Assembly (NCBI GenBank): GCA_963924555.1
Contig: OZ004587.1
Location: 992,001 to 1,056,000 of the forward strand
From: Crambe crambe
Taxonomy: Eukaryota; Porifera; Demospongiae; Poecilosclerida; Crambeidae
Length of the DNA: 64,000 nucleotides
Direction of reading: 5' to 3'
Shown here: positions 33,659 to 41,414 of the stretch, one piece after another
Layout: each line of letters opens with the position of its first letter
How positions within the stretch are numbered: position 1 is the first letter of the stretch
Position numbers and translations under genes: made by a program
The notes under the pieces: model-generated
Database searches by the model: none
Seen by the model: the letters and a program-made list of their open reading frames with translations, nothing else
What the model was told of the DNA's origin: nothing

Positions 33659-34687
33659 TCAGCAGTTGCGTACTCGTTCACACCTGAGGAGAGTGTAAAG
33701 GTCACGTTGTAGACCTGTTTCAATGATGGGATGGAGGATGGAGTGTAGGAAGATGCAGAGGTACATGATAGCAAAGGCACTGGCATGTAGAGTTGAGCCA
33801 GATATGGTTGCAAGTAAGATGATTATTATGGGAATATAAGTGATGAAATAAGCCAGTAAGGTAGTACCAAAGAGGTACACTAGTTTCCTTTGTGTCTCTG
33901 TTATATTTTGATCCTTTTCACTGGGAACATCTGTCTTGGATGATGAAGTCGGACCACAATTCATCCTCACTGTGGCAGTCTTTAACTTACTCAAATGCTT
34001 GAATGCAATTACTGCCACCCATACATTTGTAACCACCAGAATTGATACTGGTAGGATGCTCTCAACACCTAATAGTATACCATAGTTGATGTTTTTAGTG
34101 AGTTGTGTCTCACCATAGAGTCTTATTGAGCAGGAAAAGATGTACTTGATCTCTCCAAACTGATAGAGAGGGGGAGTGGCTAGAAGGAGGCACAGCAACC
34201 ATACAGAGCCTATTGCCACACACACTCTCTTTATGGTCACTATTTTGTAGTATTTGATGGCCATTTTGATGTAGATGAATCGGTCCAGTGAGACAAGTGT
34301 TAGTGTATGGAAGGAAGATTCGGCAAAGAAAATGGGCAGTACACCATTTAATTGACAGAATTGACATCGAATGTAGTCACTGTTTCCAAATACGAACTCT
34401 CTAGCAAATCCTGTAACTATTCCAAAAGGCATGACCAGAAGACAGAGGAGTAAGTTAGAAAAGGCCAAACTCAGGAGCAAGATGTGAGTGGGTTTCTTGT
34501 ATAGACGTTTATAGAATGTCCCTACGATGACAAAGAGGTTCCATGGAGCACCAAGGACCATAAAGATGGTGAGGACTATTGCGGTTGCCAAAGCAATGTC
34601 CTCCCTGTCGTCAGGCTGTTTCCAGTATTCTGTGGTCACTGAATTATAACTCATTGATAAGTATCCTTGTAGGCAACTGAAATTCAT
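33659..34687 (-). CDS. Array receptor C': rhodopsin-like 7-TM receptor, 342 aa
   Basis: Intact single-exon copy with a distinct N terminus (MNFSCLQGYLSMSYNS) and TM1 (ATAIVLTIFMVLGAPWN). ICL1 has YKKPTH. TM3 reads NGVLPIFFAESSFHTL: Pro at 3.32, the only paralogue with proline in this stretch, and Ala at 3.36. ECL2 is GEIKYIFSCSIRLYGE. ICL3 is KTATVRMNCGPTSSSKTD then ITETQRK, so the usual Lys pair is lost. C tail LLRCERVRNC. DRF, P5.50 and HPIIE are present; 2.50 is Asn. It lacks the upstream element of the other clade. Its partner at 13026 is dead. Confidence 0.9.
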   Translation of the reverse strand: MNFSCLQGYLSMSYNSVTTEYWKQPDDREDIALATAIVLTIFMVLGAPWNLFVIVGTFYKRLYKKPTHILLLSLAFSNLLLCLLVMPFGIVTGFAREFVFGNSDYIRCQFCQLNGVLPIFFAESSFHTLTLVSLDRFIYIKMAIKYYKIVTIKRVCVAIGSVWLLCLLLATPPLYQFGEIKYIFSCSIRLYGETQLTKNINYGILLGVESILPVSILVVTNVWVAVIAFKHLSKLKTATVRMNCGPTSSSKTDVPSEKDQNITETQRKLVYLFGTTLLAYFITYIPIIIILLATISGSTLHASAFAIMYLCIFLHSILHPIIETGLQRDLYTLLRCERVRNC

Positions 34688-35846
34688 TATGTAACTATGA
34701 GCAACTGAGCCAACTGGCTACATATGTAGTTCTAACTTTGTTCTTCAGAAATTTATTTTGTTGTTCTTTTATACATTAAGTGCAGGCCCAGCACGTGCAT
34801 ATGTCTTATAGACATGGAATTTCACACAGTGCACATCCTGGAATGACATGAAAGCCATTAGTTGTTCTGCACATGAACATATATTATATAGCTGCATCAT
34901 TGGTACGTAGCTAACAAGAGTTTTACGTACGTAACCACTGTATGATGAACTCTAATGGCAATCAAAGTTCACATGTTTCGATATTAATTTTGTTGTCACT
35001 CTCATCATGTTACACTTGCACTGAAAAAAGAAATATCACATGTAAATAGGTGATGTACAGCTATGACAACTTAACAAGAGGGTAAATATATAATTGCTGT
35101 AACAATATAATGATGAAAATACATAACTTCATAGCTTAGAAAATTCTTTAGACTATGTAGCTACGTATGTACGTACTGTAGCTATGCATGTCTGGATTCA
35201 TGAAGTCTGTAAAATTACATGCAGTTCCATACATGCACATTTTAAACTTTGCCTACCTCTCTACATACATGTTTTCTTTTTTGGTTGGTCCTTAATTACA
35301 TGAACTTTTTGACATCCTTTTGATGCAAGGCGCTATACTAATGCACAGCATGTGCCACCTTGCCCCTAAGTCCTATAATTATAGCCCTGCCATACTGTAT
35401 ATGTATTGGGCAAATAGAGTACGTATGTAATATTATAGCTAATAGTGAATTGCAGAGTATAATTTACATTATAATGTCATAAAGAGAGTAGTAATGCCAG
35501 TGGCAATCCTTTCTGGCTCCTCGTGCTCCTCGTGGCAGCTGGCTAATCTGAAAGCGCGTGCTCTGGGGGGTGGGGGGGGGGGGGGGGGGGGGGGGGGTGA
35601 TTCATGCAATGTTAACCTCATTTAAACTAGTTAGTTAAAATTCCATCGAATTATGTCTACGTATGTGATCCAGCTGTTACTCTGTCTGCCATAAATGGAT
35701 ACACCTTCTTCCCCATAATAAGTTTTGGAGATCATATGTACGTAATTATATCAATATATATATTATTGAAGCAATTGTATGAATATACGTATATTGGCAT
35801 GTGGAGAAATAATGCTTATTTTTCTCAGCTAACATGATAAAAATTC
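34688..35846. other. Intergenic; shared with 14050-14950
   Basis: Holds a G26 run (35572-35597). No gene was seen. Confidence 0.65.
35564..35597. repeat. Poly-G tract (G6-T-G26)
   Basis: An uninterrupted run of 26 G follows G6 and T. The related copy near 14880-14940 lacks it. Such tracts can form quadruplexes and are unstable and error-prone in assemblies. Confidence 0.9.
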
Positions 35847-35945
35847 AGTTCTCATAAAAATTAGCTTATGAAACAAACCACCAACGTTTCGACCAGAATA
35901 CTCTACGTTGGTGGTTTGTTTCATAAGCTAACTTTTATGAGAACT
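35847..35945. mobile_element. Palindromic pair of Penelope-like element ends
   Basis: AGTTCTCATAAAAATTAGCT onward to ACCAACGT (35847-35887), 17-nt centre, then the near-perfect reverse complement (35905-35945). Each arm equals the terminal segment of the element at 37785-38146. The flanking AATTCTATTGAA (35946-35957) is also part of that end. Confidence 0.8.
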
Positions 35946-35949
35946 AATT

Positions 35950-36999
35950 CTATTGAAGAGTGATATTGATTACGTACCCAACCTTACTGCATGCAGAAAC
36001 AACTTGAAAATTACACTTGAGGAGAGTGTAAAGGTCGCGTTGTAGACCTGTCTCAATGATGGGATGGAGAATGGAGTGTAGGAAGAGGCAAAGGTATATG
36101 ACAGCAAAGGCACAGGTGTGTAAAGTTGAGCCAGATATGGTTGCAAGTAGGATGGATATAGTGGGAATGTAAGTGATGAAATAAGCCAGTAAGGTAACGC
36201 CAAAGAGATATACCAGTTTCCTCTGTTTCTTTGCGACGATTTTATCATATTTGCTTGAAGCATTCATCTTGGGAGACGTAGAACCAACTGTTGGTGTCTT
36301 TGTTTTACTCAATTGCTTGAATGCAATTACTGCCACCCATACATTCGTAACCACCAAAATTGATACTGGTAGGATGCTCTCAACACCTGCAAGTATACCA
36401 TAGTTGATGTTCTTGGTGAGCTGTGTCTCGCCTTTGAGTTTTATTGTGCAAAAAAAGATGAACTTTATCTCTCCAAACTGATAGAGAGGAGGAGTGGCTA
36501 GAAGGAGGCACAGCAACCATACAGAGCCTATCACCACACACACTCTCTTTATGGTCACTATTTTGTAGTATTTGATGGCCATTTTGATGTAGATGAATCG
36601 GTCCAGTGAGACAAGTGTTAGTATATGGAAGGAAGATTCAACAAAGAAAATGAGCAGTAAACCATTTAATTGACAAAATTGACATCGAATGTAGTCACTA
36701 TTTCCAAATACGAACTCTCTAGCAAATCCTGTAACTATTCCAAAAGGCATGACCAGAACACAGAGGAGTAAGTTAGAAAAGGCCAAACTCAGGAGCAAGA
36801 TGTGAGTGGGTTGCTTGTATAGACGCTTATAGAGTGTCCCCACGATGACAAAGAGGTTCCATGGAATCCCAAGGACCAAGAAGATGGTGAGGACTATTCC
36901 AGTTGCCAAAGCAATGTCCTCCCTGTCCTCAGGCTGTTTCCAATATTCTGTGGTCACTGAATTACGACTCAAGTCCTCTTGGGTACAACTGAAATTCAT
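35950..36999 (-). CDS. Array receptor F: rhodopsin-like 7-TM receptor, 349 aa, stop codon inside element-derived DNA
   Basis: Intact single-exon copy, the most divergent complete array member. N terminus MNFSCTQEDLSRNS; TM1 GIPWN where others have GAPWN; TM2 LLLCVLVMPF. TM3 NGLLLIFFVESSFHIL (Leu 3.32). ECL2 GEIKFIFFCTIKLKGE. ICL3 is rebuilt, QLSKTKTPTVGSTSPKMN then KIVAKKQRK. ECL3 SGSTLHTCAFAVIY. The C tail is about 14 residues longer than usual (LLKCNFQVVSACSKVG then YVINITLQ), and its TAG (35950-35952) lies in the AATAGAATT of the adjacent retroelement end. DRF and HPIIE are present; 2.50 is Asn. It lacks the upstream element of the main clade. Confidence 0.9.
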   Translation of the reverse strand: MNFSCTQEDLSRNSVTTEYWKQPEDREDIALATGIVLTIFLVLGIPWNLFVIVGTLYKRLYKQPTHILLLSLAFSNLLLCVLVMPFGIVTGFAREFVFGNSDYIRCQFCQLNGLLLIFFVESSFHILTLVSLDRFIYIKMAIKYYKIVTIKRVCVVIGSVWLLCLLLATPPLYQFGEIKFIFFCTIKLKGETQLTKNINYGILAGVESILPVSILVVTNVWVAVIAFKQLSKTKTPTVGSTSPKMNASSKYDKIVAKKQRKLVYLFGVTLLAYFITYIPTISILLATISGSTLHTCAFAVIYLCLFLHSILHPIIETGLQRDLYTLLKCNFQVVSACSKVGYVINITLQ

Positions 37000-37344
37000 T
37001 GCTCCTTAGTTTCTACTGACACTTATCACTAGCAAGTTACAAGTACATACAATGTTAGCTAGCTAGTTACAAGTACATACAATGTCACATACAGTAGCTG
37101 AGCCAGCTTGCTAATATATAAAGTTTTTCACTTACTAATGGACCTTATGTACTCTTTTTGATTTTAACTTTGTGATGAACTTCCATATTTATGTCTAATT
37201 GTGGCTGGTATAATCTTTATGGGCTGTGGTTGCTCTGATGTCTACTTTACAGCTAGGCTCTGACTGTATAACTTTATGGTGATGATTATACCACTATAAA
37301 TATTATTATGACAACAAGCAATCACACAGGTGGGTACATCTCAA
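37000..37344. other. Intergenic, no gene seen
   Basis: Contains a near-exact direct repeat of AGCTAGTTACAAGTACATAC (about 37030-37085). Confidence 0.6.
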
Positions 37345-37606
37345 CCATTCTCGTTCACACCTGAGGAGGGTATAACGGTTACGTTGTGATGATGGGATGG
37401 AGGATGGAGTGTAGGAAGATGCAGAGGATGTCATACTACATGTATAGACACTGTACTGATATGTAGAGATGATTGTGGGTACCAGTTACCTTGTTATAAA
37501 TTATTATACTTGGAAGATTTATTTCAAGTAAATAGCTATTATCCCTACAATGCTATAACTACCAGCCATACATTTGTACGACCACCAGAAGTGATGCTAG
37601 TAGAAT
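37345..37606 (-). pseudogene. Array receptor scraps (TM7 end and TM5)
   Basis: 37430-37345 reads LCIFLHSILHPII followed by a deletion of the ETGLQ codons and a decayed C tail. 37606-37557 matches the TM5 segment (SLLVV). Everything between is unrelated. This is the left-over of a standard array copy between receptor F and the divergent receptor. Confidence 0.7.
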
Positions 37607-37667
37607 TTAAGCACATCACTCATCACTGTGTAGCTACGTATGACTCAACTGTACAACACTCACACAG

Positions 37668-37670
<3 letters not shown>

Positions 37671-37728
<58 letters not shown>

Positions 37729-37729
37729 G

Positions 37730-37784
<55 letters not shown>
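37671..37784. repeat. (TTA)n microsatellite, about 114 bp
   Basis: Near-perfect trinucleotide run with one GAT interruption, abutting the 3' end of the retroelement fragment on its right. On the minus strand it forms an (ATA)n tail. Confidence 0.95.
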
Positions 37785-37785
<1 letters not shown>

Positions 37786-38146
37786 ATAGAATTAGTTCTC
37801 ATAAAATTAGCTTATGAAACAAACCACCAACGTTTCGACCAGAATACTCTAGCCTTCATCAGGGTGATACAAAAAATGCACACAGAAACGTCCTTATATA
37901 GTTACGCTCGTTATCTAGACAACGCACATGCATACGCCTATGGATATTATAATAGCATGCCAATACCTGAAGTCATAAACACTATTTCCCTAATGCTTTA
38001 AGCGTAGAAACCCAGCAACCTTGAAGTTCTAGACCTACATCCCTATTAAAACGCTGCTCTTCTGAAGATAAACCAATATGAAGGGCTTCTTTTAGAAGCA
38101 GCTCCTTCCTAGTCCTAGCTTGATCTACAACTGAAGCTTCCTTCCA
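37785..38146 (-). mobile_element. 5'-truncated Penelope-like retroelement end
   Basis: On the minus strand, 38146-37982 encodes WKEASVVDQARTRKELLLKE, then ALHIGLSSEEQRFNRDVGLE, then LQGCWVSTLKALGK and stop. The KEALHI...NRDxGLEL..CW pattern is what I know from the C-terminal end of GIY-YIG-bearing retroelements. After the stop come CTGATGA, a 7-bp stem, GAAAC, and the end that recurs at 35847-35945, then the (ATA)n tail. Upstream coding sequence is absent. The family name is from memory of the motif; a LINE of another kind is possible. Confidence 0.6.
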
Positions 38147-38560
38147 ATCCATAGACAACATGGCTAAGTTGAAAGGTGAGAGAATCGTTAGCATTAAGAA
38201 TATTCCAGCATATTCACAAATAGCACATCGGATGTAATCGCTGTTCCCAAAGCTGTACTGTCCAGAAAAGCCAATGGCAATGTGAAATGGGAAAACTAGA
38301 GTACACATCAGCATATCAGCAATGGCCAGGTTCAGTAGCAGTAAGTATGTTGGCTGAGAATACAGATGTTTCAAGAATATTACTGCCAAGAGGTAAGTAT
38401 TCAGAAGAACTCCAGTAATAAATAGAAGAATTTCTAGTATTGCGTGGGCAATGTAGTGTTCCCCTTGTCTCCATAATTCTGGTGTCAACATCATATTCTC
38501 CAGCTCTGGATCTCCACTTAAAGGTAGACATGATCTGTTAGTACTCAAACCAAAGCTCAT
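38147..38560 (-). pseudogene. Divergent 7-TM receptor, N-terminal half, cut at the DRY motif by a retroelement
   Basis: Starting at MSFGLSTNRSC, it has TM1 (VLLNTYLLAVIFL), ICL1 KHLYSQPTY, TM2 with LNLAIADMLM (Asp 2.50 kept, as in the plus-strand receptors), FGNSDYIRC before TM3, and TM3 LAMLSMD. The Asp of DRF is the last receptor residue: the next codon belongs to the retroelement, with no Arg and no TM4-7. The fused frame would encode 192 aa (to 37982), a 3-TM protein with a 54-residue element tail. It is probably dead, but the open frame could still be expressed. Confidence 0.85.
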
Positions 38561-38612
38561 TTTGCTAGCAGTTTAGAGATAGAATATCACAAGTCTCACA
38601 ACAGTAGCCTAA

Positions 38613-38641
38613 AAGTTAATTATTATTATTATTATTATTAT

Positions 38642-38679
<38 letters not shown>

Positions 38680-39788
38680 TAATGGAATTCGATTATACAC
38701 AGACAAACAAACAAGTCCAAGTCATGGCACTCCGTTTAGAGAGGGGGGAGAGTTGGGAGGCGATGTAGCCATAAACAGGCGTTGCCACGCCACAGGGCGA
38801 TGGCTAGTCGACCAAAGAGGTGCTTGGAAGAGTTGGAGGAATCTGTAGTACCCACTCTGTCTGCGATGGCCTTGCCAATGGAGCGAACAGTTTGAATTGT
38901 GTCGTCAGCAAGGCCCCCTAATGTTTCTGCTACCAGAGGAATGAAGTGCAAGCCTGCCGGGCAAGCTGATAAAGAGGATGCTAGCTTGTGGTTCATTCCC
39001 ACCTGAAGGGCATGGCCTGGGGTGAAGGAGGCTTCATTTAGAGTCTGCTGCTGCAGGGGGCTGATTACATGGACATCCAGAGCTGCAGGACGGCCCCCTT
39101 TCCAATTGGGTAGAAGGATATCAGCTGGGCGAGAGAGGGAGCTGGCAAGGAGGCCAGGGGTCTCCTTGGAAGGAGCCAAGGCTGCAGACTGGGCTGCAGA
39201 GAAGACCACGTCACGTATGGCATTATGCCGGGAAATGCGGTCACCGTTTCCACTACACCCAACCTGGTGATCACCAAAGATGTCAGCAGTGTCCCGGCAT
39301 TCTGGGCAAGGGAGTGGATTACTTTGGAGAGGAATTCCCAGCCAGTACCGCAGGCAGCATTGGAATTCTCTGTCTTGAAGGTGAAGACCCAGTGATGTTG
39401 ATGGCACCACATTAAGCCAGTCCCCTGCATGAGGCAGACTTGAAGAGTATGCCAGAGCTCGTGAGCGGATGGTGGGGGCAGAAGAGAGTAAGTTCTGGAA
39501 GGAGGCCTCATCAATGCTGTGGGAAAGAGAGCGTTGCCGTAGAGGGACATCGATATCATCAATATTTTGCCAGTCAGAACAGGCTACTGTGGTGGCAAGG
39601 GCCTTCACGGCAGGGACGGTGTGGAGTGTGGAGCTAGGCGGGTGACCAAGGATGCGCTCCACCAGATGCTTGGAGGCTGTGCTAGAGGCCAAAAAAGCAG
39701 CTGGAGCATGTAGTGAGGCACTGCGAAGATTAAGGCCACCATGGCGTCTCTTCCATGCCATGGAAGCCTTAATCTTCGCAAGTTAATT
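38613..39788 (-). mobile_element. 5'-truncated LINE with 9-bp target duplication
   Basis: AAGTTAATT at 38613-38621 and again at 39780-39788 brackets the insertion. On the minus strand it runs from a 5' hairpin (39779-39722) through one open frame and a short 3' UTR to poly-A (plus-strand T run 38645-38677) and (TAA)n (38622-38644). Reverse transcriptase is absent, so it is a dead-on-arrival copy. Confidence 0.85.
38736..39761 (-). CDS. C-terminal part of a non-LTR retrotransposon polyprotein, 341 aa
   Basis: Open from an internal Met at 39761 to the stop. It contains CCLRYWLGIPLQ, then CPECRDTADIFGDHQVGCSG (a Cys/His cluster, C-x2-C...H...C), then RISRHNAIRDVVF, ETPGL, RPADILLPNWKGGRPAALDV and HVISPL. 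This order, a CCHC-like knuckle followed by RPADxL...DVxV, is what I know from the region after reverse transcriptase in certain LINEs. The spacing resembles a PD-(D/E)xK nuclease fold, which is an inference. The frame is intact although the element is truncated, so the insertion is probably recent. Its GC content is well above that of its surroundings. Confidence 0.7.
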   Translation of the reverse strand: MAWKRRHGGLNLRSASLHAPAAFLASSTASKHLVERILGHPPSSTLHTVPAVKALATTVACSDWQNIDDIDVPLRQRSLSHSIDEASFQNLLSSAPTIRSRALAYSSSLPHAGDWLNVVPSTSLGLHLQDREFQCCLRYWLGIPLQSNPLPCPECRDTADIFGDHQVGCSGNGDRISRHNAIRDVVFSAAQSAALAPSKETPGLLASSLSRPADILLPNWKGGRPAALDVHVISPLQQQTLNEASFTPGHALQVGMNHKLASSLSACPAGLHFIPLVAETLGGLADDTIQTVRSIGKAIADRVGTTDSSNSSKHLFGRLAIALWRGNACLWLHRLPTLPPL

Positions 39789-39839
39789 TCAGTGCGCGCA
39801 TGTGTACTACCAGATATAATATATAATATTATGCAGAAG

Positions 39840-40061
39840 CCATTTAATTAAGCGCGCGCGCATGCTAGAATCGTGCATCAACCCACCCTTTACCTAATCT
39901 ATAAGAAAGATAGCGAGCGCGCGATATCTATTTTCGCGCGTCATACGCGCGCGCATGCTCGTGATGGCGCGCACTGCGCGATCGATGATAACATACGTGA
40001 CATGACGTCAAAGCTTAGCTAGCCAGCTGATAAAGCAGAACACAGCCGCAAGTTGAGTACA
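39840..40061 (+). promoter_or_regulatory. CpG-rich promoter region with CRE-like site
   Basis: About 160 bp dense in GCGCGC words precede the receptor at 40062, in strong contrast to the AT-rich surroundings. A perfect palindromic TGACGTCA (cAMP response element consensus) lies at 40003-40010, 52 bp before the ATG. No TATA box was seen. Confidence 0.5.
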
Positions 40062-41414
40062 ATGGGTTCTAGTGCTATGAAATTTTGTAGCGAACCTAGC
40101 TTCAACAGCACTAATGAAAGCTTCTGGAGTATACATAAGGATTTTAATCAAGCCGGTGGGATCGTCATAGGTGTGGTCTTCTCCATCTTCTTAGTGGTCG
40201 GTCTGCCATGGAATGTGTTAATGGTAGTGACAATAATCAAGGAAAAACTCTACAAACAACCAACTATTGTGCTGCTGCTGAACTTGGCAGTGGCTGACTT
40301 CCTAATGCTCATCTTGATACCATTCTTCATCGTGCCAGGCATGGCAGGAGAATATATCTTTGGTTCAGACGACTACACAAGATGCCAGGTGTGTCGAGCT
40401 CAGTCATTTCTGGACAAAATTTTCCTGATAGCATCTCTCCTCACAATAACAGCACTTTCTATCGATCGTTTTATCTTCATCTATAAGCCTCTGGTATACG
40501 AAAGGTGCGTCAAAGTCAAGTGGATGCTGCTTGTTATTCTAGGAATATGGTTACTCTCAATCATTATATCAAGTATTTACTTTGGTATATACAAATTTGG
40601 TATATTTATACCTGCACAATTATCTTGTTCATGGCACATCACATCTGACGAGTATAAATTCGTTGATATTTCTTTTAACATTGTCGTTCTTTCCATTTGC
40701 CTGTGTGTACACGTTGTTTGCAATGTCTGGGTCGCATGTATAGTCCAAAAAAATATTCGAGCTATATACCGGATACGCAGGTCACTGGTGGGTGATGGAG
40801 AGGATTTGGAGTCTCATAGTAGGAAAATAAGCAAACGGATCAAGACAAAACGGCATCAGAAAGAATTGCATCTAGTTCGTGTATTTGGCTTCTTGTTGGG
40901 ATCGAATATAGTGTCATGGTCACCTTTCATCATCCTATTATTCGTTGCATATTTTAATGTTGAATCGAAAGACAATGTTGAATCAAATAATATGGTACCA
41001 CCTGGCGTTTTGGCTTTTTGCTGGATACTGTATGTATCTCAGGTGGTGGTCCATCCCATTATCGAAACAACCATGATCAAGGACGTTAGAAAACCTCTGG
41101 TTGATATGCTTTTATGTCGGTGCATCAAGAAAAAGGTAGAAGTAGCTAATGAAGACAAAGATTGTTCGACTTGTTGTGATGATGACGCATGCTGTGCAAC
41201 ATCTTGTATGTGTGATTTCTGCACTATTTGTAATGCTGCGCTTATAGCCCATTCCCATCATGTCAGTGTCAGTGATGATGTACAGCATAAAGGCACCTCC
41301 ATCAACTTAGAGATTGAACAAAAGAAGATTCATGATGGAAATACAAATAATATCAGTACTGATGATAATGTTGATCAGAGAGAGAAAATCCCTGATGGAA
41401 GTTTGAAAGTATAA
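40062..41414 (+). CDS. Rhodopsin-like 7-TM receptor, 450 aa, Cys-rich tail
   Basis: The first ATG of the frame is at 40062 (MGSSAMKFCSEPS). Sequons NST and NES lie in the N terminus. GLPWN (47-51), LNLAVAD (73-79; Asp 2.50 present), C111 (3.25), DRF (135-137), W163 (4.50), WSP (286-288; Trp 6.48 and Pro 6.50 present), HPIIE (331-335) for NPxxY. Pro 5.50 is absent; the aligned residue is Cys. Position 3.32 is Asp (D118), the place that binds the amine in aminergic receptors. ICL3 is basic (SRKISKRIKTKRHQK). The tail of about 110 residues has 11 Cys between 352 and 390, including CC, CC and CMCDFCTIC, then acidic/polar sequence. Single exon. Class A-like; ligand unknown. Confidence 0.9.
   Translation: MGSSAMKFCSEPSFNSTNESFWSIHKDFNQAGGIVIGVVFSIFLVVGLPWNVLMVVTIIKEKLYKQPTIVLLLNLAVADFLMLILIPFFIVPGMAGEYIFGSDDYTRCQVCRAQSFLDKIFLIASLLTITALSIDRFIFIYKPLVYERCVKVKWMLLVILGIWLLSIIISSIYFGIYKFGIFIPAQLSCSWHITSDEYKFVDISFNIVVLSICLCVHVVCNVWVACIVQKNIRAIYRIRRSLVGDGEDLESHSRKISKRIKTKRHQKELHLVRVFGFLLGSNIVSWSPFIILLFVAYFNVESKDNVESNNMVPPGVLAFCWILYVSQVVVHPIIETTMIKDVRKPLVDMLLCRCIKKKVEVANEDKDCSTCCDDDACCATSCMCDFCTICNAALIAHSHHVSVSDDVQHKGTSINLEIEQKKIHDGNTNNISTDDNVDQREKIPDGSLKV

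Noticed and set aside
3745..35700. The duplicated blocks as two haplotypes wrongly placed in one contig
   Set aside because: Not fully excluded, but partner divergence, differing lesions, changed order of unit C and the chimeric junction at 24505 argue for true duplications. Read depth over the blocks would decide.
37510..38001. 163-codon frame with long Tyr runs
   Set aside because: Translation of the (TTA)n microsatellite.
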